Shown: positions 26,572 through 33,921 of the stretch, one piece after another | Layout: each line of letters begins with the position of its first letter | Position numbering within the stretch: position 1 is the stretch's first letter | Made by a program: the position numbers and the translations under genes | Notes under the pieces: model-generated | The model's input: only the letters and a program-made list of their open reading frames with translations | Database searches by the model: none | What the model was told of the DNA's origin: nothing | DNA from: Chitinophaga pinensis | GTDB taxonomy: Bacteria > Bacteroidota > Bacteroidia > Flavobacteriales > Flavobacteriaceae | Reading direction: 5' to 3' | NCBI GenBank assembly: GCA_943324545.2 | Contig: CALPMA020000005.1 | Location: 1-36,243 of the forward strand | Length of the DNA stretch: 36,243 nucleotides

Positions 26572-26583
26572 TGATAATTATCA
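26572..26583. promoter_or_regulatory. Fur-box-like palindrome upstream of feoA
   Basis: TGATAATTATCA is a perfect 12-bp palindrome resembling the core of the Fur operator (GATAAT hexamers). It directly abuts the -33 element (TTTG 26584-26587) of the feoAB promoter, a position suited to repression or activation by iron status. Confidence 0.5.
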
Positions 26584-26613
26584 TTTGATTGAATAATTTT
26601 ATATTTACTTTTG
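26584..26613 (+). promoter_or_regulatory. Promoter of the feoAB operon
   Basis: TTTG (26584-26587), 18-nt spacer, TACTTTTG (26606-26613), full consensus. The start codon follows about 20 nt after the expected transcription start. Confidence 0.7.
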
Positions 26614-26639
26614 TAATCTAAATTCAATCTAAATAAGGT

Positions 26640-26882
26640 TTGCGAACTACAATAAATTCTCTCAAAAAAGGCGAAACTGCAATAATCAAGGAATTTGATA
26701 TTGAGGCTATTCCATTAAAGCTACTGGAAATGGGTTGTTTGCCTGGGAATACTGTTCAATTACTTCAAATTGCTCCTTTTGGAGATCCCCTTTATTTAAA
26801 TATTAATGGCTCACATCTTGCAATTCGTATCGAAACTGCGAATGAAATAGAGGTTGAAATTCTAAAACCCAACTCAAAATGA
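26640..26882 (+). CDS. feoA: Ferrous iron transport protein A
   Basis: 80 residues, a small SH3-like cytosolic protein that assists FeoB. Typical features: TINSLKKGETAIIKEFD, LLEMGCLPGNTVQLLQIAPFGDPLYLNINGSHLAIR. The start is TTG, supported by the promoter 26 nt upstream and by absence of an ATG before the conserved region. Its stop overlaps the feoB ATG by 4 nt (ATGA), so the two are translationally coupled. Confidence 0.92.
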   Translation: MRTTINSLKKGETAIIKEFDIEAIPLKLLEMGCLPGNTVQLLQIAPFGDPLYLNINGSHLAIRIETANEIEVEILKPNSK

Positions 26883-28978
26883 GCAGTAGCAATATTAATG
26901 TCGCATTAATTGGAAATCCAAATACGGGAAAAACGTCTGTTTTTAACGAATTGACCGGATTGAATCAGCAAGTGGGAAACTACCCCGGAATTACTGTCGA
27001 AAAAAAGATTGGATTTTGTAAATTAACTTCAAAAATAAAGGCTAATATTCTCGATTTGCCTGGAACCTACAGTTTAAATGCTAGTTCAATTGATGAAAAT
27101 GTTGTTATTGAATTGCTATTAAATAAAAAAGATAAATTATATCCTGATGTAGCGCTTGTGGTTACAGATGTAGAAAATTTGAAAAGAAATTTATTGCTTT
27201 TCACCCAAATTAAAGACCTTGAAATACCAACGATATTGGTCATAAATATGGCTGATAGAATGAAATTCAAAGGAATTTCATTGGACATTCCCTATTTAGA
27301 AGAACAATTTAAAACCAAAATAGCCTTAATTAGTACTAGAAAAGGAAATGGAATTGAAGAATTAAAAGAACTAATTACCAATTACAAATCACTTTCTACC
27401 GAGCCATGTTTAAATGCGTCAAGTATTGATCCTAACTATTTTGAAACATTACAAAAAACATTTCCAACACAATTGCTATATAAGTTGTGGCTGGTTATTA
27501 CTCAGGATGTTAACTTTTTAAATTTGGAGAGAAATGAAATTCAAAATTCATATACCAAATCACATTCCGATTTAAAGCGATTGCAACAAAAGGAAACTAT
27601 TAAAAGATACCAATTTATAAACGACATTTTAAAAGTTGGTCATAAAATAGATTCTTCCATCGCGAAAGATTTCCGAAGTAAATTAGATCGTGTTTTAACC
27701 CACAGAATATGGGGTTATTGCCTTTTTTTTGTGATCTTATTTTTCATCTTTCAATCTATTTTTGAATGGTCAAAAGTACCTATGGAATTTATAGACGCGA
27801 CCTTTGCAGATTTAAGCGTATTGGCAAGCGAATCTCTACCATCAGGGGTTTTAACCAATTTAATTTCCCAAGGAATTATTCCTGGAATTGGGGGAATATT
27901 AATTTTTATTCCACAAATAGCCTTTTTATTTTTATTTATTTCTGTTTTAGAAGAAAGCGGTTACATGAGCCGAGTGGTATTTTTGATGGATAAATTAATG
28001 AGGAAATTTGGACTTTCTGGAAAAAGTGTGGTTCCATTAATTTCTGGCACCGCTTGTGCTATTCCCGCAATTATGGCTACTAGAAACATCGAAAATTGGA
28101 AGGAAAGATTGATCACTATTTTAGTTACGCCTTTCACCACTTGTTCTGCAAGATTACCGGTTTATGCAATTATTATTGCATTGGTTATTCCAGACACACG
28201 AGTTTTTGGGGTATTTAATCTGCAAGGATTAACGTTGATGTTACTTTATCTTTTGGGATTTGGAATGGCGATTTTTTCCGCTTATGTTTTAAATAAAATC
28301 CTAAAAATTAAAGGCAAAACTTTTTTTGTAGTTGAAATGCCAAACTATAAATTACCAATGTTTAAAAATGTCGCTATTAATGTGATTGAAAAAACACGGT
28401 CCTTTATTTTTGGAGCTGGAAAAATAATTCTTGCCATTTCAATTGTCCTTTGGTTTTTGGCCTCTTATGGTCCAGGAAAGAAATTCAATGATGCCGAGGC
28501 TATTATTACTATTGAAAACCAAAATAGCACTTTATCAAAATTAGAATTTAAGAATAAAGTGGCGGCCTATAAATTAGAAAATTCATATATTGGAATAATG
28601 GGAAAAGCCATAGAACCTGCTATTTCTCCATTGGGTTACGATTGGAAAATTGGGATTGCTATTATTAGTTCATTTGCCGCAAGAGAGGTTTTTGTAGGGA
28701 CATTAGCAACCATTTATAGCGTTGGAGACAACGACAATGACAATACCATAAAAAACAAAATGGGTGCCGAGATTAATCCTGAAACTGGGGGTAAAATTTT
28801 CAATTTTGCTACTGGAATTTCATTGTTACTTTTTTATGCTTTTGCCATGCAATGCGCGAGTACCTTGGCGATTACTAAAAAAGAAACCAACACTTGGAAA
28901 TGGCCTTTGGCACAACTTGTTTTTATGAGCGGACTCGCTTATATTGTAGCTTTAATTGCATTTCAAATTTTAAAATAA
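26879..28978 (+). CDS. feoB: Ferrous iron transporter B
   Basis: 699 residues. Inner-membrane Fe(II) importer with an N-terminal G domain: G1 GNPNTGKTS (12-20), G3 DLPGTY, G4 NMAD, then the helical spacer to about 265. The membrane domain follows with two Gate motifs: GIIPGIGGILIFIPQIAFLFLFISVLEESGYMSRV and SGTACAIPAIMATR / PFTTCSARLPVY. The C-terminal half has SFAAREVFVGTLATIY. Length is normal for Bacteroidota FeoB without a fused FeoA or FeoC. Overlaps feoA by 4 nt and is followed 7 nt later by a small Cys-rich membrane peptide gene. Confidence 0.96.
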   Translation: MSSSNINVALIGNPNTGKTSVFNELTGLNQQVGNYPGITVEKKIGFCKLTSKIKANILDLPGTYSLNASSIDENVVIELLLNKKDKLYPDVALVVTDVENLKRNLLLFTQIKDLEIPTILVINMADRMKFKGISLDIPYLEEQFKTKIALISTRKGNGIEELKELITNYKSLSTEPCLNASSIDPNYFETLQKTFPTQLLYKLWLVITQDVNFLNLERNEIQNSYTKSHSDLKRLQQKETIKRYQFINDILKVGHKIDSSIAKDFRSKLDRVLTHRIWGYCLFFVILFFIFQSIFEWSKVPMEFIDATFADLSVLASESLPSGVLTNLISQGIIPGIGGILIFIPQIAFLFLFISVLEESGYMSRVVFLMDKLMRKFGLSGKSVVPLISGTACAIPAIMATRNIENWKERLITILVTPFTTCSARLPVYAIIIALVIPDTRVFGVFNLQGLTLMLLYLLGFGMAIFSAYVLNKILKIKGKTFFVVEMPNYKLPMFKNVAINVIEKTRSFIFGAGKIILAISIVLWFLASYGPGKKFNDAEAIITIENQNSTLSKLEFKNKVAAYKLENSYIGIMGKAIEPAISPLGYDWKIGIAIISSFAAREVFVGTLATIYSVGDNDNDNTIKNKMGAEINPETGGKIFNFATGISLLLFYAFAMQCASTLAITKKETNTWKWPLAQLVFMSGLAYIVALIAFQILK

Positions 28979-28985
28979 CTCCAAA

Positions 28986-29108
28986 ATGGCACAAGAAATA
29001 ATTGCTTTTATCGCTTTAGGATTCGCCTTGGGGTATTTGACAAAAAAATTCTTTTTCAAGAAAAACACTTCCAAAAAGTGCGGGCCAAACGATTGTGGTT
29101 GTCCTTAA
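28986..29108 (+). CDS. FeoB-associated Cys-rich membrane peptide
   Basis: A 40-residue ORF starting 7 nt after feoB. It has one N-terminal membrane helix (EIIAFIALGFALGYLT), a basic cluster (KKFFFKKNTSKK), and a cysteine-rich tail (KCGPNDCGCP; C32, C37, C39). This matches the small FeoB-associated Cys-rich membrane proteins found after feoB in many bacteria, thought to play a FeoC-like or metal-handling role. The cytosolic cysteines could bind iron or sense redox. No other ORF fills this gap. Recognition is from composition and position. Confidence 0.82.
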   Translation: MAQEIIAFIALGFALGYLTKKFFFKKNTSKKCGPNDCGCP

Positions 29109-29159
29109 TTTTTTTATTAACAATCGGAAAAATTCTCTTTTTTGAAGTTATTCAAAACC

Positions 29160-29176
29160 AACTTATTCTGTAAGTT
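29160..29176. promoter_or_regulatory. Dyad operator candidate over the umuC promoter
   Basis: AACTTA (29160-29165), TTCTG, TAAGTT (29171-29176): a perfect 6-bp inverted repeat with a 5-nt spacer. Its right arm is most of the -7 box, so a bound dimer would block transcription of the damage-tolerance genes. Confidence 0.45.
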
Positions 29177-29178
29177 TG
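29171..29178 (+). promoter_or_regulatory. -7 promoter box for umuC-umuD
   Basis: TAAGTTTG matches TAnnTTTG and lies 4 nt before ATG 29183, implying a leaderless or nearly leaderless mRNA. A degenerate TTA at 29148-29150 gives a 20-nt spacer. Confidence 0.5.
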
Positions 29179-29182
29179 TAGT

Positions 29183-30457
29183 ATGTATGCTTTAGTCGAT
29201 TGTAATAATTTTTATGCTTCCTGTGAACGTGTTTTTCAACCGAAACTCAACGGAAAACCAGTTGTTATATTATCTAATAATGACGGATGTGTAATTTCTA
29301 GAAGCAACGAGGCTAAAGTTGCCGGCGTTCCAATGGGCGTTCCATTATTTCAAATTAAAGACTTGGTAAAAGAAAAAAACATAGAAGTTTTTTCTTCAAA
29401 TTATGTGCTCTATGGCGATTTAAGTAATCGTGTGATGAAAATATTAGCACAGTTTTCACCCAATTTAGAAATTTATAGCATTGACGAAGCGTTTCTCAAT
29501 TTTGACGGAATGGCAATTTCAGATTACGATTCCTATGGAATTGCGATGAAAAGCAGAATTCAAAAATGGGTGGGAATTCCTGTTTGCGTTGGTTTTGCAC
29601 CTACAAAGGCATTAGCGAAAGTAGCCAACAAAATTGCCAAAAAATTCCAAGACAGAACTTCCGGAGTGTACACCATCGATACCGACGAAAAAAGAATTAA
29701 AGCGCTTAAATGGACTAAAATTGAAGATGTTTGGGGTATTGGAAATAGAACTACTAAGAAGGCGAAACTAAGAAATATCAACACCGCTTTCGATTTTATT
29801 CAGCCCCATCAGGAGTCCTGGATTCGAAAAGAATTGGGCGTTGTAGGACTTCGTTTAAAATACGAATTAGAAGGGAAATCGGTATTGGATTTAGAACCCA
29901 TTCCCAATGCTAAAAAAAGCATAGCCACGACGCGAAGTTTTCCAAGGCAAATTGCCGATTTTGATTTATTGCGAGAGCGAGTAGCTACTTTTGCTGCCAT
30001 TTGTGCCGAAAAATTGCGAAAACAAAATTCGTGTTGCCACACTATTATTGTGATGTTGGTTATTGATAGACACACCGTTAAAACGTCAAAATACTATTTT
30101 AATATGGCGGTTACGTTGCCGTTTGCAACCAATTCTACCTTAACTATTTCTACTATTACTATAGATATATTGAAAAAATTACTTCACGGAAATGAAAACG
30201 TAAAGTTTAAAAAAGCGGGTGTAATAGTAACCGAATTTATCCCCGAAGATCAAAAGCAATTTCAATTATTTGAAGAGGAAAATCCGAAACATTTGGCTTT
30301 AATGCGATCGATCGATTTTCTGAATAAAAAAATGGGAGACAAAAAAGTCAAGTTGGCATCGCAAAATCTGAATCTTACTTGGAACATGCGACAAAATCAT
30401 TTGTCACCAAAATACACTACTAATTTCAACGATATTCTTGAGGTAAAATGTCAATAA
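29183..30457 (+). CDS. umuC: Y-family DNA polymerase, UmuC subunit of Pol V type
   Basis: 424 residues. Error-prone translesion polymerase. Palm motifs: ALVDCNNFYASCERVF with catalytic D6, and YSIDEAFLNFDG with D101/E102. Also present: VISRSNEAKVAGVPMG, VCVGFAPTKALAKVANKIAKK, a helix-hairpin-helix (IEDVWGIGNRTTKKAKL), a little-finger domain, and a late QFQLFEE segment that looks like a beta-clamp-binding motif (QxxxLF). Overlaps the downstream umuD-like gene by 10 nt. Gene order is umuC then umuD, the reverse of E. coli umuDC. Confidence 0.94.
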   Translation: MYALVDCNNFYASCERVFQPKLNGKPVVILSNNDGCVISRSNEAKVAGVPMGVPLFQIKDLVKEKNIEVFSSNYVLYGDLSNRVMKILAQFSPNLEIYSIDEAFLNFDGMAISDYDSYGIAMKSRIQKWVGIPVCVGFAPTKALAKVANKIAKKFQDRTSGVYTIDTDEKRIKALKWTKIEDVWGIGNRTTKKAKLRNINTAFDFIQPHQESWIRKELGVVGLRLKYELEGKSVLDLEPIPNAKKSIATTRSFPRQIADFDLLRERVATFAAICAEKLRKQNSCCHTIIVMLVIDRHTVKTSKYYFNMAVTLPFATNSTLTISTITIDILKKLLHGNENVKFKKAGVIVTEFIPEDQKQFQLFEEENPKHLALMRSIDFLNKKMGDKKVKLASQNLNLTWNMRQNHLSPKYTTNFNDILEVKCQ

Positions 30458-30888
30458 AGAAAAATAACAAACTCACTTTTTTTCTTCCCGATTTTGAAAG
30501 TGATTTAAGAATTCCGTTTGTAAAAGAAGGCGTTTCGGCAGGATTTCCATCACCAGCAGCCGATTTTATGGAAACCAGTATCGACTTGAATAAAGAATTA
30601 AGCGAAAACCCTCTGGCTACTTTTTACATAAAAGTGAAAGGAAATTCCATGATTGATGCCGGTATAAATGACAATGATGTTTTAGTTGTTGATCGAAGTT
30701 TAGAACCTCAAAACAACAAAATCGCAATTTGTTTTATAGACGGTGAGTTTACCGTAAAACGAATTCTTGTAGAGCAAGATTGTTTATATCTTATGCCAGA
30801 AAATCCAAGTTATTCTCCTATAAAAGTTACCGAAGAAAACCAATTGATTATTTGGGGAATGGTTACCTATGTGATAAAGAAACTGTAG
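30448..30888 (+). CDS. umuD: UmuD-like S24 auto-protease
   Basis: 146 residues. LexA/UmuD-type serine-lysine self-cleaving protein without a DNA-binding domain. The cleavage site is A31-G32 in SAGFPSPA; the nucleophile is S67 in KGNSM and the base is K104 in TVKR. The 37-residue spacing equals the E. coli UmuD S60-K97 spacing. After RecA-stimulated cleavage it should form UmuD'2 and activate the adjacent polymerase. The ATG overlaps umuC by 10 nt. Converges on lepA with a 17-nt gap and no obvious terminator. Confidence 0.92.
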   Translation: MSIKKNNKLTFFLPDFESDLRIPFVKEGVSAGFPSPAADFMETSIDLNKELSENPLATFYIKVKGNSMIDAGINDNDVLVVDRSLEPQNNKIAICFIDGEFTVKRILVEQDCLYLMPENPSYSPIKVTEENQLIIWGMVTYVIKKL

Positions 30889-30905
30889 TTGCCGAACGCT
30901 AAAAG

Positions 30906-32702
30906 CTAGTCGTTCAATTTCAAAACTGCCATAAATGCTTCTTGAGGAATCTCAACGTTTCCGACCAATCGCATTCGTTTTTTACCTTTTTTCTGTTTTT
31001 CCAATAATTTACGCTTACGAGAAATATCTCCACCGTAACATTTTGCAGTAACGTCTTTACGCAACGCTTTTATCGTTTCACGAGCAATAATTTTCGCTCC
31101 AATTGCTGCTTGAATAGGAATATCAAACTGCTGTCTTGGGATTAATTCGCGCAACTTTTCACACATTTTTTTACCAATGTTGTATGCGTTGCTTTCATGA
31201 ATTAATGCCGAAAGGGCATCTACAGATTGCGCGTTTAATAATACATCTAGCTTAACTAATTTTGAAGTTCGCATTCCTATTGGCGAGTAATCAAAAGACG
31301 CATACCCTTTAGAAACAGTTTTCAAACGGTCGTAAAAATCAAATACAATTTCTGCCAATGGCATGTCAAAATTCAACTCTACTCTTTCCGTGGTTAAGTA
31401 CGTTTGATTGGTAATCACCCCTCTTTTTTCAATACACAAGCTCATTACATTACCCACAAAATCAGCTTTGGTAATAATGGTAGCTTTGATATAAGGTTCT
31501 TCCACGCGTTCTAATTTAGAAGGCTCGGGCAAGTCTGATGGATTATTAACTATAATTGCTGTTTCCGGTTCTTTTTTGGAATAAGCCAAGTACGACACGT
31601 TGGGAACAGTGGTAATCACGGTCATATCAAATTCACGTTCCAAGCGTTCTTGAATAATTTCCATGTGCAACATTCCTAAGAATCCGCAACGGAAACCAAA
31701 TCCTAAGGCGGCAGAACTTTCAGCGGTAAAAACCAACGAAGCATCGTTCAGTTGTAATTTTTCCATGGAGTTGCGCAACTCCTCAAAATCTTCCGTATCT
31801 ACAGGATAAATACCAGCAAAAACCATCGGTTTTACATCTTCAAATCCGGTAATCATATTGGTAGTTGGCGTTTTTGCATCGGTTAAAGTATCACCTACTT
31901 TTACTTCTTTTGCCTCTTTTATTCCAGAAATTAAATAGCCTACATCACCGGCAGAAATCACTTGTTTTGGCACTTGATTTAATTTCAAAGTTCCAATTTC
32001 ATCTGCAAAATATTCATTTCCGGTAGCCATGAATTTTATTTTCTGCCCTTTTTTTATTTGTCCGTTTTTCACACGGAAAATAACTTCAATTCCACGAAAC
32101 GGATTGTAGTGCGAGTCAAAAATCAACGCTTGTAAAGGTTCGTCCACATTTCCTTTTGGAGGAGGAATCCTTTCAATAATGGCTGCTAAAATATTCTCCA
32201 CACCCAACCCCGTTTTACCCGAAGCGTGAATAATCTCGTCTATTTTACAACCTAATAAATCCACAATATCATCACTAACTTCTTCAGGATTAGCACTTGG
32301 TAAATCTACTTTATTTAAAACAGGAATAATTTCTAAGTCGTTTTCCAAAGCCAAATACAAATTGGATATCGTTTGTGCCTGAATACTTTGCGCCGCATCC
32401 ACAATCAAAAGTGCGCCTTCACAAGCAGCAATAGATCGAGAAACTTCATAAGAAAAATCAACGTGACCAGGAGTATCAATCAAATTCAAAATATAATCTT
32501 CGCCTTTGTATTTGTATTCCATTTGGATCGCGTGACTTTTTATGGTAATGCCACGCTCGCGCTCCAAGTCCATATTATCAAGCAATTGCGCCTTCTCCTC
32601 ACGAGCCGTAACCGTTTGGGTAGCCCCCAATAATCGGTCAGCAAGCGTACTTTTTCCGTGGTCGATGTGTGCAATAATGCAAAAATTCCGAATGTGTTTC
32701 AT
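30906..32702 (-). CDS. lepA: Elongation factor 4 (LepA), ribosomal back-translocase GTPase
   Basis: 598 residues, the standard family length. GTPase motifs: AHIDHGKST (G1), RERGITIKS (G2), DTPGHVDF (G3), NKVD (G4). The EF-G-like domains follow, then the LepA-specific C-terminal domain ([45 protein letters not shown]). It acts on the ribosome in translation initiation and recovery. Its 5' leader of about 115 nt contains a large structured element, unusual for this housekeeping gene. Confidence 0.97.
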   Translation of the reverse strand: MKHIRNFCIIAHIDHGKSTLADRLLGATQTVTAREEKAQLLDNMDLERERGITIKSHAIQMEYKYKGEDYILNLIDTPGHVDFSYEVSRSIAACEGALLIVDAAQSIQAQTISNLYLALENDLEIIPVLNKVDLPSANPEEVSDDIVDLLGCKIDEIIHASGKTGLGVENILAAIIERIPPPKGNVDEPLQALIFDSHYNPFRGIEVIFRVKNGQIKKGQKIKFMATGNEYFADEIGTLKLNQVPKQVISAGDVGYLISGIKEAKEVKVGDTLTDAKTPTTNMITGFEDVKPMVFAGIYPVDTEDFEELRNSMEKLQLNDASLVFTAESSAALGFGFRCGFLGMLHMEIIQERLEREFDMTVITTVPNVSYLAYSKKEPETAIIVNNPSDLPEPSKLERVEEPYIKATIITKADFVGNVMSLCIEKRGVITNQTYLTTERVELNFDMPLAEIVFDFYDRLKTVSKGYASFDYSPIGMRTSKLVKLDVLLNAQSVDALSALIHESNAYNIGKKMCEKLRELIPRQQFDIPIQAAIGAKIIARETIKALRKDVTAKCYGGDISRKRKLLEKQKKGKKRMRLVGNVEIPQEAFMAVLKLND

Positions 32703-32728
32703 GCTTTGTTGGTGTGAATTTTATTTGG

Positions 32729-32812
32729 GCGTGACCACAAGGGTCGGGCTATTTGCTCTATCTTTTGTTCCGCTTTCGCTCCACAAAAGGATGCCGCTGC
32801 TATCCCTCACGC
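32729..32812 (-). ncRNA. Structured element in the lepA leader
   Basis: Read on the minus strand, GCGTGA (32812-32807) pairs with the complementary end at 32734-32729. Inside, GGG (32806-32804 as CCC on plus) pairs with CCC opposite 32746-32748. An inner stem pairs plus-strand ATCTTTTGT (32760-32768) with ACAAAAGGAT (32783-32792), capped by a GC-flanked GAAA loop. A second small hairpin, GACC/GGTC, is formed from 32733-32736 and 32742-32745. The minus-strand internal loop begins ATAGCAGCGGCATCC, close to ATGGCAGAGAAAATCC of the element at 16295-16390. From memory, such GGGATAGCAGCGG elements recur between genes in Flavobacterium. It starts about 5 nt from the predicted transcription start and ends 26 nt before the lepA ATG. 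Confidence 0.55.
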
Positions 32813-32822
32813 AATTAATTTG

Positions 32823-32852
32823 CAAATATAGTTTAAATTCAGCACTTTCAAA
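32823..32852 (-). promoter_or_regulatory. Promoter of lepA and its leader element
   Basis: On the minus strand TTTG (32852-32849), 18-nt spacer, TATATTTG (32830-32823): a full match and the same layout as the promoter before the 16295 element. Transcription would start near 32817. Confidence 0.65.
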
Positions 32853-32905
32853 TAATTGAAATAGCTCTTTATTCTTTTATCCATTTTCAATTCTCAATAA
32901 AATTG

Positions 32906-32913
32906 TACTTTTG
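32906..32913 (+). promoter_or_regulatory. -7 promoter box for dus
   Basis: TACTTTTG, full TAnnTTTG match, 16 nt before ATG 32930. It overlaps an upstream in-frame TTG (32903), ruling that out as the start. No clear -33 TTG. Confidence 0.5.
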
Positions 32914-32929
32914 CAAAAACAATTCGATT

Positions 32930-33919
32930 ATGCCTAAAATTGGCAACATAATATTACCCGATTTTCCCTTACTTCTAGCTCCAATGGAAGACGTGAGCGA
33001 TCCGCCATTTCGCAGATTGTGTAAGCAGCATGGTGCCGATTTAATGTATTCTGAATTTATTTCTTCGGAAGGACTCATTCGTGATGCAATTAAAAGCCGC
33101 ATGAAATTGGATATTTTTGATTATGAACGCCCAGTTGGAATTCAGATATTTGGTGGTGACGAAGAAGCCATGGCGCTTTCTTCAAAAATTGTAAGCACAG
33201 TAAATCCTGATATTATCGATATTAATTTTGGGTGTCCCGTAAAAAAAGTCGTTTGCAAAGGCGCTGGAGCTGGGGTTTTGAAAGATGTTGATTTAATGAT
33301 TCGATTAACTCAAGCCGTAATTGACAGTACAAATTTGCCGGTGACTGTAAAAACGCGTTTGGGTTGGGATGATTCTTCTATAAATATTGATGAGGTTGCG
33401 GAACGATTGCAAGACATTGGCGTAGCAGCCTTAAGCATTCATGCCCGAACTCGTGCCCAAATGTACAAAGGCCATTCCGACTGGTCACACATTGCCAGGG
33501 TGAAAAATAATCCTAGAATTACCATGCCTATTTTCGGAAATGGCGATATTGATTCTCCAGAAAAAGCGTTAAAATATAAAAATGAATACGGCATCGACGG
33601 GATTATGATTGGTCGTGCTGCCATTGGTTATCCATGGATTTTCAACGAAATAAAACACTATTTTAAAACCGGAGAACACTTGGCTAAGCCAACGGTAGTC
33701 AATAGAGTGGAAGCGGTTCGAAATCACCTTACTTGGGCGATGGATTGGAAAGGGGAACGACTTGGAATTGTAGAAACCCGACCGCATTATGCCAATTATT
33801 TCAAAGGCATTCAATCGTTTAAAGAACACCGTCAAAAACTAGTAACGTTGAGTACGCCCGAAGAATTATTTTCTGCTTTAGATGAAATTGAGGAAGTATA
33901 TTCTGAATATCAGTTTTAG
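32930..33919 (+). CDS. dus: tRNA-dihydrouridine synthase (DusB-like)
   Basis: 329 residues from the chosen ATG. FMN-dependent reduction of uridine to dihydrouridine in tRNA D-loops. Seen: LLLAPMEDVSDPPFRRL at the FMN site, IQIFGGD, INFGCPVKKVVCKGAGAGVL with the catalytic Cys (C102), VTVKTRLGWDD, LSIHARTRAQMYKG and FGNGDI, GIMIGRAAIGYPWIF. This is the NifR3/DusB pattern. An upstream TTG at 32903 would add 9 residues but lies in the promoter. It converges on the FtsX-type permease gene with only a 2-nt gap. Confidence 0.95.
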   Translation: MPKIGNIILPDFPLLLAPMEDVSDPPFRRLCKQHGADLMYSEFISSEGLIRDAIKSRMKLDIFDYERPVGIQIFGGDEEAMALSSKIVSTVNPDIIDINFGCPVKKVVCKGAGAGVLKDVDLMIRLTQAVIDSTNLPVTVKTRLGWDDSSINIDEVAERLQDIGVAALSIHARTRAQMYKGHSDWSHIARVKNNPRITMPIFGNGDIDSPEKALKYKNEYGIDGIMIGRAAIGYPWIFNEIKHYFKTGEHLAKPTVVNRVEAVRNHLTWAMDWKGERLGIVETRPHYANYFKGIQSFKEHRQKLVTLSTPEELFSALDEIEEVYSEYQF

Positions 33920-33921
33920 AA

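Noticed and set aside
32729..32812. Simple intrinsic terminator upstream of lepA
   Set aside because: No T run follows on either strand, and it lies just after a promoter and before a start codon, so a leader element is more likely.
32542..32859. 105-residue plus-strand ORF covering the lepA start and leader element
   Set aside because: It overlaps lepA coding sequence and the structured element, has a scrambled composition, and lacks its own promoter.
32903..32929. Longer dus start at TTG 32903
   Set aside because: It overlaps the -7 box 32906-32913; ATG 32930 gives the usual N-terminus.
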